From Comamonas odontotermitis (GTDB lineage Bacteria > Pseudomonadota > Gammaproteobacteria > Burkholderiales > Burkholderiaceae_C): DNA of 64,000 nt. The first letter of the stretch is position 1. Each line of letters starts with the position of its first letter. The notes beneath the pieces are model-generated. The model did not search any database. It was given only the letters and a program-made list of their open reading frames with translations, and was not told the DNA's origin. Of this stretch, positions 32,516-42,144 are shown one piece after another. The DNA lies in the NCBI RefSeq assembly GCF_014207855.1, contig NZ_JACHKZ010000001.1, positions 186,001 to 250,000 on the forward strand, written 5' to 3'. Both the position numbers and the translations under genes were made by a program.

Positions 32516-33103
32516 TCAGAACGGAATATCGTCGTCCATGTCGTCAAAACCCGAAGCCGCGCGCGGAGCCGGTGCTGGCATGGGTGCGGGCGCGGGGCGC
32601 GGCGCAGGCGCCTGTTGTTGGCGAGGGGCCATCGCAGGAGCCGGTGCGCGGCGTTGCTGGTAGCCGCCTTGGCCGCCACCTTGGCCACCACCGCCCTGAT
32701 CGCCGTAGCCGCTGTCGCCATAGCCGTAGTCATCGCCACCGCCCTGCCCCTGGCCGCCTTGGCCTTGGCGGCTGCCCAGCATCTGCATCGTGTCAGCGCG
32801 GATTTCGGTGGCGTAACGCTCCTGGCCGGTGGCCTGATCGGTCCACTTACGGGTGCGCAGGCTGCCTTCCACATACACCTGGCTGCCCTTGCGCAGGTAC
32901 TGCCCTACGATTTCGGCCAGACGGCCATTGAACACCACACGGTGCCATTCGGTGGCCTCCTTGTTCTCGCCGGTGTTCTTGTCGCGCCAGCGGTCGGTGG
33001 TGGCGATGGTGACGTTGGCGACCTGGTCGCCCGATGGGAAGGTGCGGATTTCAGGATCGCGGCCCAGATTGCCGACGATGATGACTTTGTTGACGGATGC
33101 CAT
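32516..33103 (-). CDS. ssb: Single-stranded DNA-binding protein
   Basis: 195 residues. The N-terminal OB fold ([41 protein letters not shown]) is followed by a Gly/Gln-rich then Pro/Ala-rich linker (about 112-185) and the acidic DDDIPF tail that recruits partner proteins. It coats single-stranded DNA in replication, repair and recombination. Downstream of an MFS gene on the same strand, with uvrA divergent beyond it. Ended by the hairpin at 32441-32480. Confidence 0.95.
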   Translation of the reverse strand: MASVNKVIIVGNLGRDPEIRTFPSGDQVANVTIATTDRWRDKNTGENKEATEWHRVVFNGRLAEIVGQYLRKGSQVYVEGSLRTRKWTDQATGQERYATEIRADTMQMLGSRQGQGGQGQGGGDDYGYGDSGYGDQGGGGQGGGQGGYQQRRAPAPAMAPRQQQAPAPRPAPAPMPAPAPRAASGFDDMDDDIPF

Positions 33104-33268
33104 GGTGGAAATGAGTCCTTGAAAAATGAGCGCCTACTATGCGTTGGCAGCCTTGCTGGCCCTGCGGCCTTCAAACGCCCATCACTGGTGAAAAACAGGT
33201 TCGTATCCTACCCCAAAGCGCAGCACGGGTGCGCGGCAGAGCCGACAGAAAAACAGGGCTTGGCCCAC

Positions 33269-34492
33269 TCAGCGGCCCGAACCATTGCCAGCACTCACTT
33301 TTCCCGCGTCGCCACTGTCGTCTGCACGCGCCACTGGCCGTAGTGGCCAGGTCACCACCAACCACAGCAGCGTGAGCACCGCAGTGACAGCAAACAGATC
33401 CGCTGGCCCGGCCCACTTGGCCAGCGCGCCGCCCAATGCGCCGCCTGCAAACAGGCCCAGCGACTGCAAGGTGTTGTAACAACCCAGCGCTGCGCCACGC
33501 AGCGGCGCTGGCGCCATGCGAGAAACCAGGCTGGGTTGCGTGGCCTCCAGCGCATTGAAGCCACAGAAAAACACAAACATCAACAGCGCCATGCACCAGA
33601 TGGTGGGAATGGAGCCACCAGCCGCCAGCATGCCCAGCCCCACCTGCACCACCAGCACCAAGGCGATGGCGCCCAGCAGGGCGGCACGCAGCCTGCCCTT
33701 GCGCTCCATCGAAAACAGCGCCCCCATGGCAACAAATGACAGCACCACTGCCGGCAGGTAGACATGCCAGTGCTCCGCCTTGGGCAGGCCTGCCTGCACC
33801 AGCATGGCAGGCACCGCCACCCACATGGCCATCTGCACGGTGTGCAGCACAAACACGCCGCCGTTCAAGCGCAGCAGATCGGCGTGCCGAAACACATCGC
33901 GCAAGCCGCCGCGCGGGCCATCGTGGTGCACCACCGGCTCAGGCGGAACCACCCACAGCACCACAGCAATCCCGGCCAGCGCCAGGCCACAGGTCAGCAG
34001 AAACAGGCCCGAAAGGCCGATATGCACCACCAGCAGCGGGCTGATCACCAGGGCCAGCGCAAACATCAGGCCAATGCTGGCCCCTACCAGCGCCATGGCC
34101 TTGGTACGCACGGCATCGCGCGTCTGGTCGGCCAGGAGCGCCGTCACCGCAGCCGACACGGCGCCAGCACCCTGCAATGCACGGCCGATCAGCAGCGTGT
34201 GCAGATTGCCCGCCAGCCCCGCGAGCAGACTGCCCGCAGCAAATACCAGCAGGCCCAGCACGATCACCTTCTTGCGGCCGAACCGGTCGGAGGCCATGCC
34301 CAGCGGCAACTGGCACACCGCCTGCGTGAGCCCATAGATGCCCATGGCCAGCCCCACCAGCGCCGGATCATCGCCACCAGGGTACTTGCGCGCTTCCAGC
34401 GCAAACACGGGCAGCACCAGGAACAGCCCCAGCATGCGCAGCGCAAAGATCAGCGCCAGGCTCACACTGGCACGCCGCTCGGCGGGCAGCAT
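33269..34492 (-). CDS. Major facilitator superfamily transporter
   Basis: 407 residues from the ATG at 34492. Twelve hydrophobic segments; the MFS loop after helix 2 reads GMASDRFGRKKVIVLG, and helix 5 has drug-antiporter-like character. Inner-membrane exporter, substrate unknown, YceL/multidrug type by overall look. It lies between ssb (165 nt downstream) and divergent uvrA; I recall this uvrA-MFS-ssb order from other Comamonadaceae. The frame continues upstream to 34594 without a better ribosome site. Confidence 0.83.
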   Translation of the reverse strand: MLPAERRASVSLALIFALRMLGLFLVLPVFALEARKYPGGDDPALVGLAMGIYGLTQAVCQLPLGMASDRFGRKKVIVLGLLVFAAGSLLAGLAGNLHTLLIGRALQGAGAVSAAVTALLADQTRDAVRTKAMALVGASIGLMFALALVISPLLVVHIGLSGLFLLTCGLALAGIAVVLWVVPPEPVVHHDGPRGGLRDVFRHADLLRLNGGVFVLHTVQMAMWVAVPAMLVQAGLPKAEHWHVYLPAVVLSFVAMGALFSMERKGRLRAALLGAIALVLVVQVGLGMLAAGGSIPTIWCMALLMFVFFCGFNALEATQPSLVSRMAPAPLRGAALGCYNTLQSLGLFAGGALGGALAKWAGPADLFAVTAVLTLLWLVVTWPLRPVARADDSGDAGKVSAGNGSGR

Positions 34493-34859
34493 GGCGGATG
34501 AAGAAGAGGATGGGCGGGAGGAACGCGGCAAGGGAGAAATCAGAAGATGGGCCAAAAAAGCGGGGAAGCGGACAGTCAGCCCGCAGCGCGACAAGAATTA
34601 TCGCCAGCGGCAAGTGTAGGGCGGCGCCGCAATCCTTACAGACAACAGGAAACAACACGCTTCCAAATCAATAGCTGCATGCGCTGATTTGGCTTATACA
34701 AACACCATCTTTTATCAATGTACTTGCGCGACATCAACATCTTTTTCCCGCCTTGGCATGGCCCATTTGCCCTGCACAACCCTGGCGCCAAAGTGTGCCG
34801 ATCACACACAAAACCTGCTGGCTGGCTATCATGGGGAGTTTTGGTTCTCCGCGCCGCCC
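34493..34859. other. Divergent intergenic region MFS/uvrA with one dispersed repeat
   Basis: 367 nt without a supported gene. It holds the repeat-like CCAAATCA-ATAGCTGCATGCGC-TGATTTGG element (34663-34692, exact 8-nt inverted arms). The uvrA promoter should lie in the right half. I looked for a LexA box (CTGT-N8-ACAG) expected for an SOS-regulated uvrA and did not find one. Confidence 0.6.
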
Positions 34860-37800
34860 ATGCCACCACGCACTCCGACCATCCCCACTGCCGCCCTCGA
34901 TCTGCACGCCGAACTGGGTGAACCCCTGGCGCAGGACGACGGCCGCTACCTGGGTGCGCGCCTGGCGCACAGCCGCATCGCCATCCGTGGCGCACGCACC
35001 CACAACCTCAAGAACATCGATCTCGACATCCCGCGCCACCAGCTGGTGGTGATCACCGGTCTGTCGGGCTCGGGCAAATCGAGCCTGGCGTTTGACACCT
35101 TGTATGCCGAGGGGCAGCGCCGCTATGTGGAGAGCCTCTCGGCCTATGCACGCCAGTTCCTGGGCAGGCTCGACAAACCCGATGTCGACCTGATCGAAGG
35201 CCTGTCGCCAGCCATCTCCATCGAGCAGAAAGCGACCAGCCACAACCCACGCTCCACCGTCGGCACAGTCACCGAAATCCACGACTACCTGCGCCTGCTG
35301 TACGCCCGCGCCGGCACGCCGTTCTGCCCAGACCACAATCTGCCGCTTGCAGCACAGACCGTGAGCCAGATGGTGGATGCGATCCTGGCGCTGCCGCAGG
35401 ATACCAAGCTGATGATCCTCGCCCCCGTGGCACGCGGCAAGAAGGGCGAATTCGTCGAGCTGTTTGCGCAGATGCAGGCGTTGGGCTATGTGCGCTTTCG
35501 GGTCGATGGGCAGATGTACGAACACGAATCGCTGCCGCCTCTGGCCAAGAACGAGAAGCACGATATCGACGTGGTGATCGACCGCGTCAAGATCCGCCCC
35601 GATGTACAGCAGCGCCTGGCCGAGAGCATTGAGGCGGCGCTGCGCGTAGGCGGCAACGAAGGCAATGGCCGCGTGCTGGCCATGGAGATGGACACCGGCA
35701 AGGAACACCTGTTCAGCAGCAAGTTTTCGTGCCCGATCTGCAGCTACGCGCTGGCGGAGCTGGAGCCACGGCTGTTCTCGTTCAACTCGCCCAACGGTGC
35801 CTGCCCATCGTGCGACGGTCTGGGCGTGCATGAGGTGTTCGATGTTGACCGCGTCGTGGCATTTCCCTCGCTGAGCCTCGCCAGCGGCGCGATCAAGGGC
35901 TGGGACCGGCGCAATGGCTATTACTTTGCAATGCTGGAGAGCCTGGGCCGCCATTACAAGTTCGATATCGAGCAGCCCTTCGAAGATCTGCCGGAGAACG
36001 TACGCCAGGTGGTGCTGTACGGGTCGGGCAGCGAAGACATTGCCTTCAAGTACGAGCTGGCCAGCGGCGAAAACGCAGGCAAGCTGATCACCAAGAAACA
36101 CCCCTTTGAAGGCATCCTGCCCAACATGGCCAGGCGCTACCGGGAGACCGATTCCAGCATCGTGCGCGACGAGCTCTCGCGCTACCAAAGCGTGCAGCCC
36201 TGCCCCGATTGCCATGGCGCGCGCCTGCGCCGCGAGGCCCGCTTTGTGCGCGTGGGCGAAGGGGACGAAGCCCGCGCCATTCAGGATGTGAGCCATGTCA
36301 CCCTGGCCGAAGCCTATGACTGGTTCAGCCACCTGCACCTCTCCGGCGCCAAGGCAGATATCGCCGCGCGCGTGATCCACGAAATCCGCACGCGCCTGCA
36401 GTTCCTCAACGACGTGGGCCTGACCTACCTCAGCCTGGACCGCAGCGCCGAAACGCTCTCGGGCGGCGAGGCGCAACGCATCCGGCTGGCATCGCAGATC
36501 GGCAGCGGTCTGACAGGGGTGATGTACGTGCTCGACGAGCCCTCCATCGGCCTGCACCAGCGCGACAACGACCGCCTGATCGCCACCCTGATGCACCTGC
36601 GCGACATCGGCAACAGCGTGATCGTGGTCGAACATGACGAAGACATGATGCGTGCGGCCGACCAGATCATCGACATGGGCCCGGGCGCTGGCGTGCATGG
36701 CGGCCGCGTGATGGCGCAGGGCAGCTATGCCGACATCTGCGCCAATGCGCAATCGCTGACCGGCCAGTACCTGAGCGGAAAAAAGACCATTGCCGTGCCC
36801 CAGCGCCGCACCCCCTGGCTGCCGGTGCTGGAGGGCACGGTGGGAGCGCCTGCGGGCAAGCCCGTGGGGGCCAAGGCGGAATCGCATTTTCCGACCGTGG
36901 AAGCCTCTCTTGCCAAGAAAACTCCCAAAAAAGGAGCAGCCAGCGCTCGCCAATCAAACGCCAGCAACGCATCCGTTATCAAAAGCATCGATCCGCACGC
37001 CGTACAGACCCTGCGTGTGGCAGGCGCCAGCGGCCACAACCTGCACCATGCGACGGTGGATTTTCCGGTAGGCCTGTTCACCTGTGTGACCGGCGTCTCG
37101 GGTTCGGGCAAATCCACACTCGTCAACGACACCTTATACGCTGCGGCGGCGCAAAAGATCAACCGCGCGCAAGGCGATGTGGCGCCGTATGACGAAATCG
37201 AGGGGCTCGATTACTTCGACAAGGTCATCAACGTGGACCAGTCCCCCATTGGCCGCACGCCGCGCAGCAACCCGGCCACCTACACTGGCCTGTTCACGCC
37301 CATCCGCGAGCTGATGGCCGAAACCAACACCGCCAAGGAACGCGGCTATGGCCCGGGGCGCTTTTCCTTCAACGTGGCCGGTGGCCGTTGCGAAGCCTGC
37401 CAGGGCGATGGCATGGTGAAGGTGGAGATGCATTTTCTGCCCGACGTATACGTGCCCTGCGACGTGTGCCACGGCCAGCGCTACAACCGCGAAACCCTGC
37501 AGGTCCAGTGGAAGGGCCAGAACATCGCGCAGATACTGGACATGACGGTGGAAGATGCGCACACCTTCTTCAAGGATGTGCCGACCATCGCGCGCAAGCT
37601 GCAGACCCTGCTGGATGTCGGCCTGTCGTACATTCGCCTGGGCCAGAGCGCGACCACCCTGTCGGGTGGCGAGGCGCAGCGTGTCAAGCTCGCGCAGGAG
37701 CTCTCCAAGCGCGACACCGGCCGCACGCTCTACATTCTGGACGAGCCCACCACCGGCCTGCATTTTGCCGATATCGACCTGCTGCTGAAGGTGTTGCACC

Positions 37801-38000
37801 AGTTGCGCGACGCGGGCAACACCATCGTCGTGATCGAGCACAACCTGGACGTGATAAAAACCGCCGACTGGGTCATCGACATGGGCCCCGAGGGCGGTGC
37901 AGGCGGCGGCCAGGTGGTAGCACAGGGCACCCCCGAAGAAGTGGCAGCCAACCCGGCAAGCCATACCGGGCGGTATCTGGCGCCTTACCTTCAGGCCTGA
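34860..38000 (+). CDS. uvrA: Excinuclease ABC subunit A
   Basis: 1046 residues from the ATG at 34860; the frame is open to 34689 but without family similarity. Two ABC modules: Walker A GLSGSGKS (67-74) and GVSGSGKST (about 745), signatures [12 protein letters not shown] and [12 protein letters not shown], and zinc-finger CxxC pairs (CPICS...CPSCDG; CEACQG...CDVCHG). It recognises DNA damage in nucleotide excision repair. It is longer than the usual roughly 940 residues because of an N-terminal extension of about 30 residues and an insertion of about 55 within residues 640-719 that contains a dispersed repeat read in frame. Confidence 0.94.
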   Translation: MPPRTPTIPTAALDLHAELGEPLAQDDGRYLGARLAHSRIAIRGARTHNLKNIDLDIPRHQLVVITGLSGSGKSSLAFDTLYAEGQRRYVESLSAYARQFLGRLDKPDVDLIEGLSPAISIEQKATSHNPRSTVGTVTEIHDYLRLLYARAGTPFCPDHNLPLAAQTVSQMVDAILALPQDTKLMILAPVARGKKGEFVELFAQMQALGYVRFRVDGQMYEHESLPPLAKNEKHDIDVVIDRVKIRPDVQQRLAESIEAALRVGGNEGNGRVLAMEMDTGKEHLFSSKFSCPICSYALAELEPRLFSFNSPNGACPSCDGLGVHEVFDVDRVVAFPSLSLASGAIKGWDRRNGYYFAMLESLGRHYKFDIEQPFEDLPENVRQVVLYGSGSEDIAFKYELASGENAGKLITKKHPFEGILPNMARRYRETDSSIVRDELSRYQSVQPCPDCHGARLRREARFVRVGEGDEARAIQDVSHVTLAEAYDWFSHLHLSGAKADIAARVIHEIRTRLQFLNDVGLTYLSLDRSAETLSGGEAQRIRLASQIGSGLTGVMYVLDEPSIGLHQRDNDRLIATLMHLRDIGNSVIVVEHDEDMMRAADQIIDMGPGAGVHGGRVMAQGSYADICANAQSLTGQYLSGKKTIAVPQRRTPWLPVLEGTVGAPAGKPVGAKAESHFPTVEASLAKKTPKKGAASARQSNASNASVIKSIDPHAVQTLRVAGASGHNLHHATVDFPVGLFTCVTGVSGSGKSTLVNDTLYAAAAQKINRAQGDVAPYDEIEGLDYFDKVINVDQSPIGRTPRSNPATYTGLFTPIRELMAETNTAKERGYGPGRFSFNVAGGRCEACQGDGMVKVEMHFLPDVYVPCDVCHGQRYNRETLQVQWKGQNIAQILDMTVEDAHTFFKDVPTIARKLQTLLDVGLSYIRLGQSATTLSGGEAQRVKLAQELSKRDTGRTLYILDEPTTGLHFADIDLLLKVLHQLRDAGNTIVVIEHNLDVIKTADWVIDMGPEGGAGGGQVVAQGTPEEVAANPASHTGRYLAPYLQA
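36933..36988. repeat. Dispersed repeat copy inside uvrA
   Basis: AAAAAGGAGCAGCCAGCGCTCGCC followed by CGCATCCGTTATCAAAAGC: the GCGC arm and TTATCAAAA box of the window's dispersed repeat, here within the coding frame. It encodes part of the Ala/Ser/Lys-rich linker ([19 protein letters not shown]) between the two ABC modules. Confidence 0.45.
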
Positions 38001-38032
38001 GCCCATCACTTTCAGACGCAGCCTGCCATCCG

Positions 38033-38527
38033 ATGACCAATACCCAGGAACGCCACACTGCGCCTATGTCCGCGAGCCTGATTTTTCGCACCGCACACAT
38101 TGCCGACCTGCCCGCCATCATTGCCTTGCTGGCAGACGATGCCCTGGGCCGCGAGCGCGAGGTGCTGGCCGACCCGCCAGATTCGCGCTACACGGCGGCA
38201 TTTGAAGCCATCTGTGCCGATCCGAATCAACGCCTCGTGGTGGCCGAGCTACAGGGCCAGGTCGTGGGAACACTGCAGCTGTCCTTTGTGCCCGGCCTGT
38301 CGCACACCGGAGCATGGCGCGGCCAGATCGAATCGGTACGCATCGCTGCTGCATTGCGTGGCATTGGCGCTGGCCAGCAGATGCTGGAGTGGGCGGTGGC
38401 GCAGTGCCGTGAGCGGGGCTGCTCAGTCGTGCAGCTAACCACCGACAAAAGCCGCACCGATGCGCACCGCTTTTACCAAAAGCTCGGCTTCGAGCCCAGC
38501 CACCTGGGCTTCAAACGCAAACTGTAA
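38033..38527 (+). CDS. GNAT-family N-acetyltransferase
   Basis: 164 residues from the ATG at 38033; an internal ATG at 38066 (MSASLIFRTA) is an equally possible start, as neither has a clear ribosome site. GNAT fold: IRTA-like strand RTAHIADLPAIIALL, VVGTLQLSFVPGLSHTG, acetyl-CoA loop VRIAAALRGIGAGQQML and the C-terminal HRFYQKLGFEPSHLGFK. Acceptor unknown. It follows uvrA by 32 nt and may share its transcript; convergent with the sugar dehydrogenase gene. Confidence 0.85.
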   Translation: MTNTQERHTAPMSASLIFRTAHIADLPAIIALLADDALGREREVLADPPDSRYTAAFEAICADPNQRLVVAELQGQVVGTLQLSFVPGLSHTGAWRGQIESVRIAAALRGIGAGQQMLEWAVAQCRERGCSVVQLTTDKSRTDAHRFYQKLGFEPSHLGFKRKL

Positions 38528-38536
38528 GCCACTACT

Positions 38537-39691
38537 TCAAGGCACCAGGCGAATCAGTTTGCCGTCAGGCCCATCCGTCAGCAGATAGACCAAGCCATCC
38601 CCGCCCTGGCGTACGTCGCGGATGCGCTCGCCCAGCGATTCGTACAAACGCTGCTCGCCGGTGATTCGGCCATCCTGTACCTGCAGCTTGGCGAGACTGC
38701 GAGATTTCAACCCGCCCACCAGCAAACTGCCTTTCCAGCCCGCCCCGTATCGATCGCTGGTGACAAAGGCCATGCCTGATGGCGCAATGCTGGGCATCCA
38801 GTAGTGCAATGGCTGCTCCATTCCGGTTTTCTGCGTGCCCTCGCCAATCTTGCCGCCACCATACTCCTCGCCGTAGGTGATGACGGGCCAGCCGTAGTTC
38901 TTTCCGGCCTGCGGGCGGTTCACTTCGTCGCCTCCCTGGGGGCCATGCTCATGCTGCCAAAGCTGACCATCAGGCCCCATCGTCAGACCCTGGCTGTTGC
39001 GATGACCGTAGCTGTAGACTTCAGGCAGCACGCCCGGCTTGCCGACGAAGGGATTGTCCTTGGGCACGCTCCCATCTGTTGCAATGCGCACGAGTTTGCC
39101 GTGGTGGTTGTCCAGCTTCTGCGCATCGTCGCGGTATGCGTAGCGATCGCCCAGGCTCAGGAACAGCGTGCCATCGCGCGCCTGGGCAATACGGCAACCA
39201 AAATGCGCGCTGCTTTTGACCTTGGGGCGCTGGCTGAAAATTTGCTTCACATCTTCGAGCTGGCGCTCATCCGCTGCAACACGCGCGCTGGCGAGCGCAG
39301 TGCTGTTGGTGTCCCTGTCTTGCCCGGGTTCGCTGTAGCAAAAATAGATGCGGCGGTTGCTGGCAAACTGGCTGTCGGCCACCACGTCCAGCAAACCGCC
39401 CTGCCCACCAAATGCCACGCCAGGCACGCCTTTCAATTCGGCCTGCTTTGCGCCCTGGGCATTCAGCAGCCACAGCTTGCCGGTGCGCTCGCTCAGCAGC
39501 CAGCGCTGGTCGGGCAGAGGCGCAATCGCCCATGGGTTGGCCAGGCCGCTTGCCAGCACCTCGGGCTTGGGTAAGGCAGCCTGCGCCAGTGCCGCGCCCG
39601 CAGCCATACACACACCAGCAAAAACCGCCAGTTGGCGCGGTATGCACCAGCGCAGTGGCTTAGGCGACAGTGACAAGAACTTTGGTGCCAT
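38537..39691 (-). CDS. PQQ-dependent aldose sugar dehydrogenase-like protein, periplasmic
   Basis: 384 residues from the ATG at 39691, with AGGAGGAG upstream. An N-terminal signal peptide (to about residue 37, ending ...GAALAQA) is followed by a six-bladed propeller of the soluble glucose/aldose sugar dehydrogenase family: LASGLANPWAIAPLPD, HFGCRIAQARDGTLFLSLGDR, YSYGHRNSQGL, HEHGPQGGDEVN and the MPSIAPSGMAF metal/PQQ region. YliI (Asd) oxidises aldose sugars in the periplasm with PQQ. No PQQ biosynthesis genes are in the window. Divergent from the FAD oxidoreductase by 33 nt. Confidence 0.87.
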   Translation of the reverse strand: MAPKFLSLSPKPLRWCIPRQLAVFAGVCMAAGAALAQAALPKPEVLASGLANPWAIAPLPDQRWLLSERTGKLWLLNAQGAKQAELKGVPGVAFGGQGGLLDVVADSQFASNRRIYFCYSEPGQDRDTNSTALASARVAADERQLEDVKQIFSQRPKVKSSAHFGCRIAQARDGTLFLSLGDRYAYRDDAQKLDNHHGKLVRIATDGSVPKDNPFVGKPGVLPEVYSYGHRNSQGLTMGPDGQLWQHEHGPQGGDEVNRPQAGKNYGWPVITYGEEYGGGKIGEGTQKTGMEQPLHYWMPSIAPSGMAFVTSDRYGAGWKGSLLVGGLKSRSLAKLQVQDGRITGEQRLYESLGERIRDVRQGGDGLVYLLTDGPDGKLIRLVP

Positions 39692-39724
39692 GGGTGCTCC
39701 TCCTGGTCGACTCCAGACAGTACC

Positions 39725-40918
39725 ATGGCACTCATGCACCAGCACCCCAGTTCCCCTTCTACCGCATCCGATCCTCTCTGGGATTTCATCGTCATCGGCG
39801 CCGGCATGGCTGGCAGCGCTACCGCCTGGCAGTTGGCTGAGCGCGCATCCGTGCTGGTGCTGGAGCGCGAATCGCAGCCCGGCTACCACACCACGGGGCG
39901 TTCGGCCGCACTCTTTGAAGAGCACTACGGCCCTGCCCAGGTACAAGCGCTCACACGCGCCAGCCGCACGTTTTACGAGCAGCCGCCAGCAGACTTTGCC
40001 GAGCAGCCCTTGGTGGGCCCGCGCGGTGTGCTGTATGTGGCAAGCACCGACCAACTGCCGCAGTTGCGCAAGGAATTTGAGAACGCCCAGCGGCATTCCC
40101 CCAATGCCCGCTGGCGGGATGCCGCAGCCCTGAAGGCCTTGCTGCCCGCGCTGAACACCGAGGTATTGGTAGCCGGTTTTACCGATGATGGCGCCCGCGA
40201 TATGGATGTGCACGGCCTGCACCAGGGCTTTTTGCGCGGTCTGCGCCAGCGCGGCGGCCAGTTGTGGACCGATGCCGATGTGCAAACGCTGCAATGGAAT
40301 ACCCAGGCGCAGCGCTGGATCGTGCAGCTGGCCGATGGCCGCAGCGCGCAGGCGCGCCACCTCGTCAACGCCGCCGGTGCCTGGGCCGATGAGATGGGGC
40401 AGTTGGCAAGTGCCGCGGCCATTGGCCTGACCCCCAAGCGGCGCAGCGCCTTTACCTTTGCCATGCCCGATGGCATGGACGGCCACGCCTGGCCAGCCGT
40501 GATCGATATCGATGAGCAGTGGTATTTCAAGCCCGATGCGGGCCAGTTGCTCGGCTCTCCCGCCAATGCGGATGCCACTACGCCGCACGATGTACAGCCC
40601 GAAGCGCTGGACATTGCCATCGGTATTGACCGCATCACGCAGGCCACGCAGTTCGACATACGCCGCCCCAAACATACCTGGGCAGGCCTGCGCAGCTTTG
40701 TAGCCGACGGAGAAATGGTGATTGGCTGGGATACCCAGGCGCCCGCGTTTCTGTGGGTGGCCGCACAGGGCGGCTATGGCATCCAGAGCGCGTATGGCTA
40801 TTCGCTGCTCGCACGAAACCTGGCCCTGAACGAGCCACTCGATCCCGTGCTGCAGCAGCAGGGCGTGCAGCCCGCCGCGCTGTCGCCACAGCGACTGCAG
40901 CAACCGCAAAAGCTGTAG
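39725..40918 (+). CDS. FAD-dependent oxidoreductase, D-arginine dehydrogenase-like (DAO family)
   Basis: 397 residues. N-terminal FAD motif VIGAGMAGSATAWQLAE (23-39), the loop GYHTTGRSAALFEEHYG, the NAAGAWADEMG strand, and C-terminal RPKHTWAGLRSFVADGEMVIGWD and QGGYGIQ. These last motifs resemble DauA, the flavoprotein D-arginine dehydrogenase of Pseudomonas. It should deaminate a D-amino acid or related amine; specificity is inferred only. Cytoplasmic. Divergent from the sugar dehydrogenase. Confidence 0.82.
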   Translation: MALMHQHPSSPSTASDPLWDFIVIGAGMAGSATAWQLAERASVLVLERESQPGYHTTGRSAALFEEHYGPAQVQALTRASRTFYEQPPADFAEQPLVGPRGVLYVASTDQLPQLRKEFENAQRHSPNARWRDAAALKALLPALNTEVLVAGFTDDGARDMDVHGLHQGFLRGLRQRGGQLWTDADVQTLQWNTQAQRWIVQLADGRSAQARHLVNAAGAWADEMGQLASAAAIGLTPKRRSAFTFAMPDGMDGHAWPAVIDIDEQWYFKPDAGQLLGSPANADATTPHDVQPEALDIAIGIDRITQATQFDIRRPKHTWAGLRSFVADGEMVIGWDTQAPAFLWVAAQGGYGIQSAYGYSLLARNLALNEPLDPVLQQQGVQPAALSPQRLQQPQKL

Positions 40919-41106
40919 AAACAGCGAAAAGCGGCAAACCCAAGGGGCGCAGCAACGCAAGAAGCGCCGAGGCGTTCATGGAGCGCCAGCAACCGCATGC
41001 CGAGGTGCCCACAAGTACCGCCTTTGGCAGCAATACCGCAGTGCCAGCACGGCACTGCACCCCACTCTACACTGGGCAAAAACAGCACAACAACAGCTCT
41101 GCCGCC

Positions 41107-42060
41107 ATGTCTTCTTCCTCTTCGTCGTCCCCCCCATTCAGCCCGCGGGACTTGATGCTCGCCATGGCAGTCGTTGTGATCTGGGGGGTGAATTTTGTGG
41201 TGATGAAATGGGGCCTGCGCAGCCTCACGCCCTTTGAGCTGGGCGCCATGCGCTACATCTGCGCGGCTTTTCCGCTCGTGCTGTTCATCAAGCCGCCCAA
41301 GGTGCACTGGCGCTGGGTGGTACTGTTTGGTCTGCTCCAAGGCGTAGGGCAATTCGGCTTTCTGTTCACGGCGCTTAAGGTGGGCATGACGGCGTCGCTG
41401 GCCAGCGTAATTCTGCAGACCCAGGTGTTTTTGACAGCGGTGTGGACCTGGGTGCTATTGCGTGGCAAGCCTGCACGCCCTTTGATTGCAGGCATGTGCA
41501 TTGCTGCTCTGGGCCTGGGGTGCCTGCTGATCAATGAATTGCGCAGCAATGGCACGGGCGGAACCACACTGGCGGGACTGCTGCTGGTGCTGTGCGCGGC
41601 CACTTCGTGGTCATGCTCCAACGTGGTGGTACGCCTTGCACAGAAAGAAAACGCCAGCTACGACCCGGTGGCCTTCATCACCTGGGGTAGCCTGATGCCG
41701 ATCATTCCGTTCATCGCGCTCTCGGCCTGGTTGGACGACGGTGATATTGGCAAGTGGACGCAGCTGCAGACCTGGCAACAGATTCCGCTGCTGGCCTGGG
41801 CATCCATCGCTTATCTGGGCTGGATTGCAACCACCATCGGCTATGGGCTGTGGACGCAGTTGATCCAGCGCTATTCAGCCAATCGTGTAGCGCCTTTCAG
41901 CCTGTGCGTACCGGTGATCGGCCTGTCTACCGGCATGCTGATGCTGGGTGAAAAGGTGACCCCCTGGCAATGGGCTGGCGCCGTGCTGGTGGTGCTGGCG
42001 CTGGTGGTGGTGATCTGGGGCGGAAGGCTGGTGGAGGCCGCGCGCAGGAAGCGCCTGTAA
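41107..42060 (+). CDS. EamA/DMT-family transporter
   Basis: 317 residues from the ATG at 41107, after a Ser/Pro-rich N-terminus. Two EamA repeats of five helices each; the first begins MLAMAVVVIWGVNFVVMKWGL, the second TLAGLLLVLCAATSWSCSNVVVR. Inner-membrane exporter of amino acids or metabolites. The frame is open upstream into the FAD gene, but the hydrophobic core starts here. 188 nt after the FAD oxidoreductase on the same strand; the gap holds no clear site. A second EamA paralogue lies at 44757. Confidence 0.85.
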   Translation: MSSSSSSSPPFSPRDLMLAMAVVVIWGVNFVVMKWGLRSLTPFELGAMRYICAAFPLVLFIKPPKVHWRWVVLFGLLQGVGQFGFLFTALKVGMTASLASVILQTQVFLTAVWTWVLLRGKPARPLIAGMCIAALGLGCLLINELRSNGTGGTTLAGLLLVLCAATSWSCSNVVVRLAQKENASYDPVAFITWGSLMPIIPFIALSAWLDDGDIGKWTQLQTWQQIPLLAWASIAYLGWIATTIGYGLWTQLIQRYSANRVAPFSLCVPVIGLSTGMLMLGEKVTPWQWAGAVLVVLALVVVIWGGRLVEAARRKRL

Positions 42061-42086
42061 ACTAGCCTCCTGCGCTGGACCATAAA

Positions 42087-42133
42087 ACGCAATATGCTAT
42101 TTATTTTATAGCGAATCGTACGCTATCAGCTCC
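42087..42133. repeat. Degenerate dispersed repeat
   Basis: ATATGCTATTTATTTTATAGCG followed by TACGCTATCAGCTCC between the EamA and Bug genes (convergent). It carries the TATAGCGAAT segment also present near 21170. Confidence 0.4.
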
Positions 42134-42144
42134 ACGCCTTTCCG

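Noticed and set aside
34493-34859. Search for an SOS box in the uvrA promoter.
   Set aside because: No CTGT-N8-ACAG or close variant was found.
34689-34859. A longer UvrA start at 34689.
   Set aside because: The added 57 residues match nothing in the family and run through the repeat-containing intergenic region.
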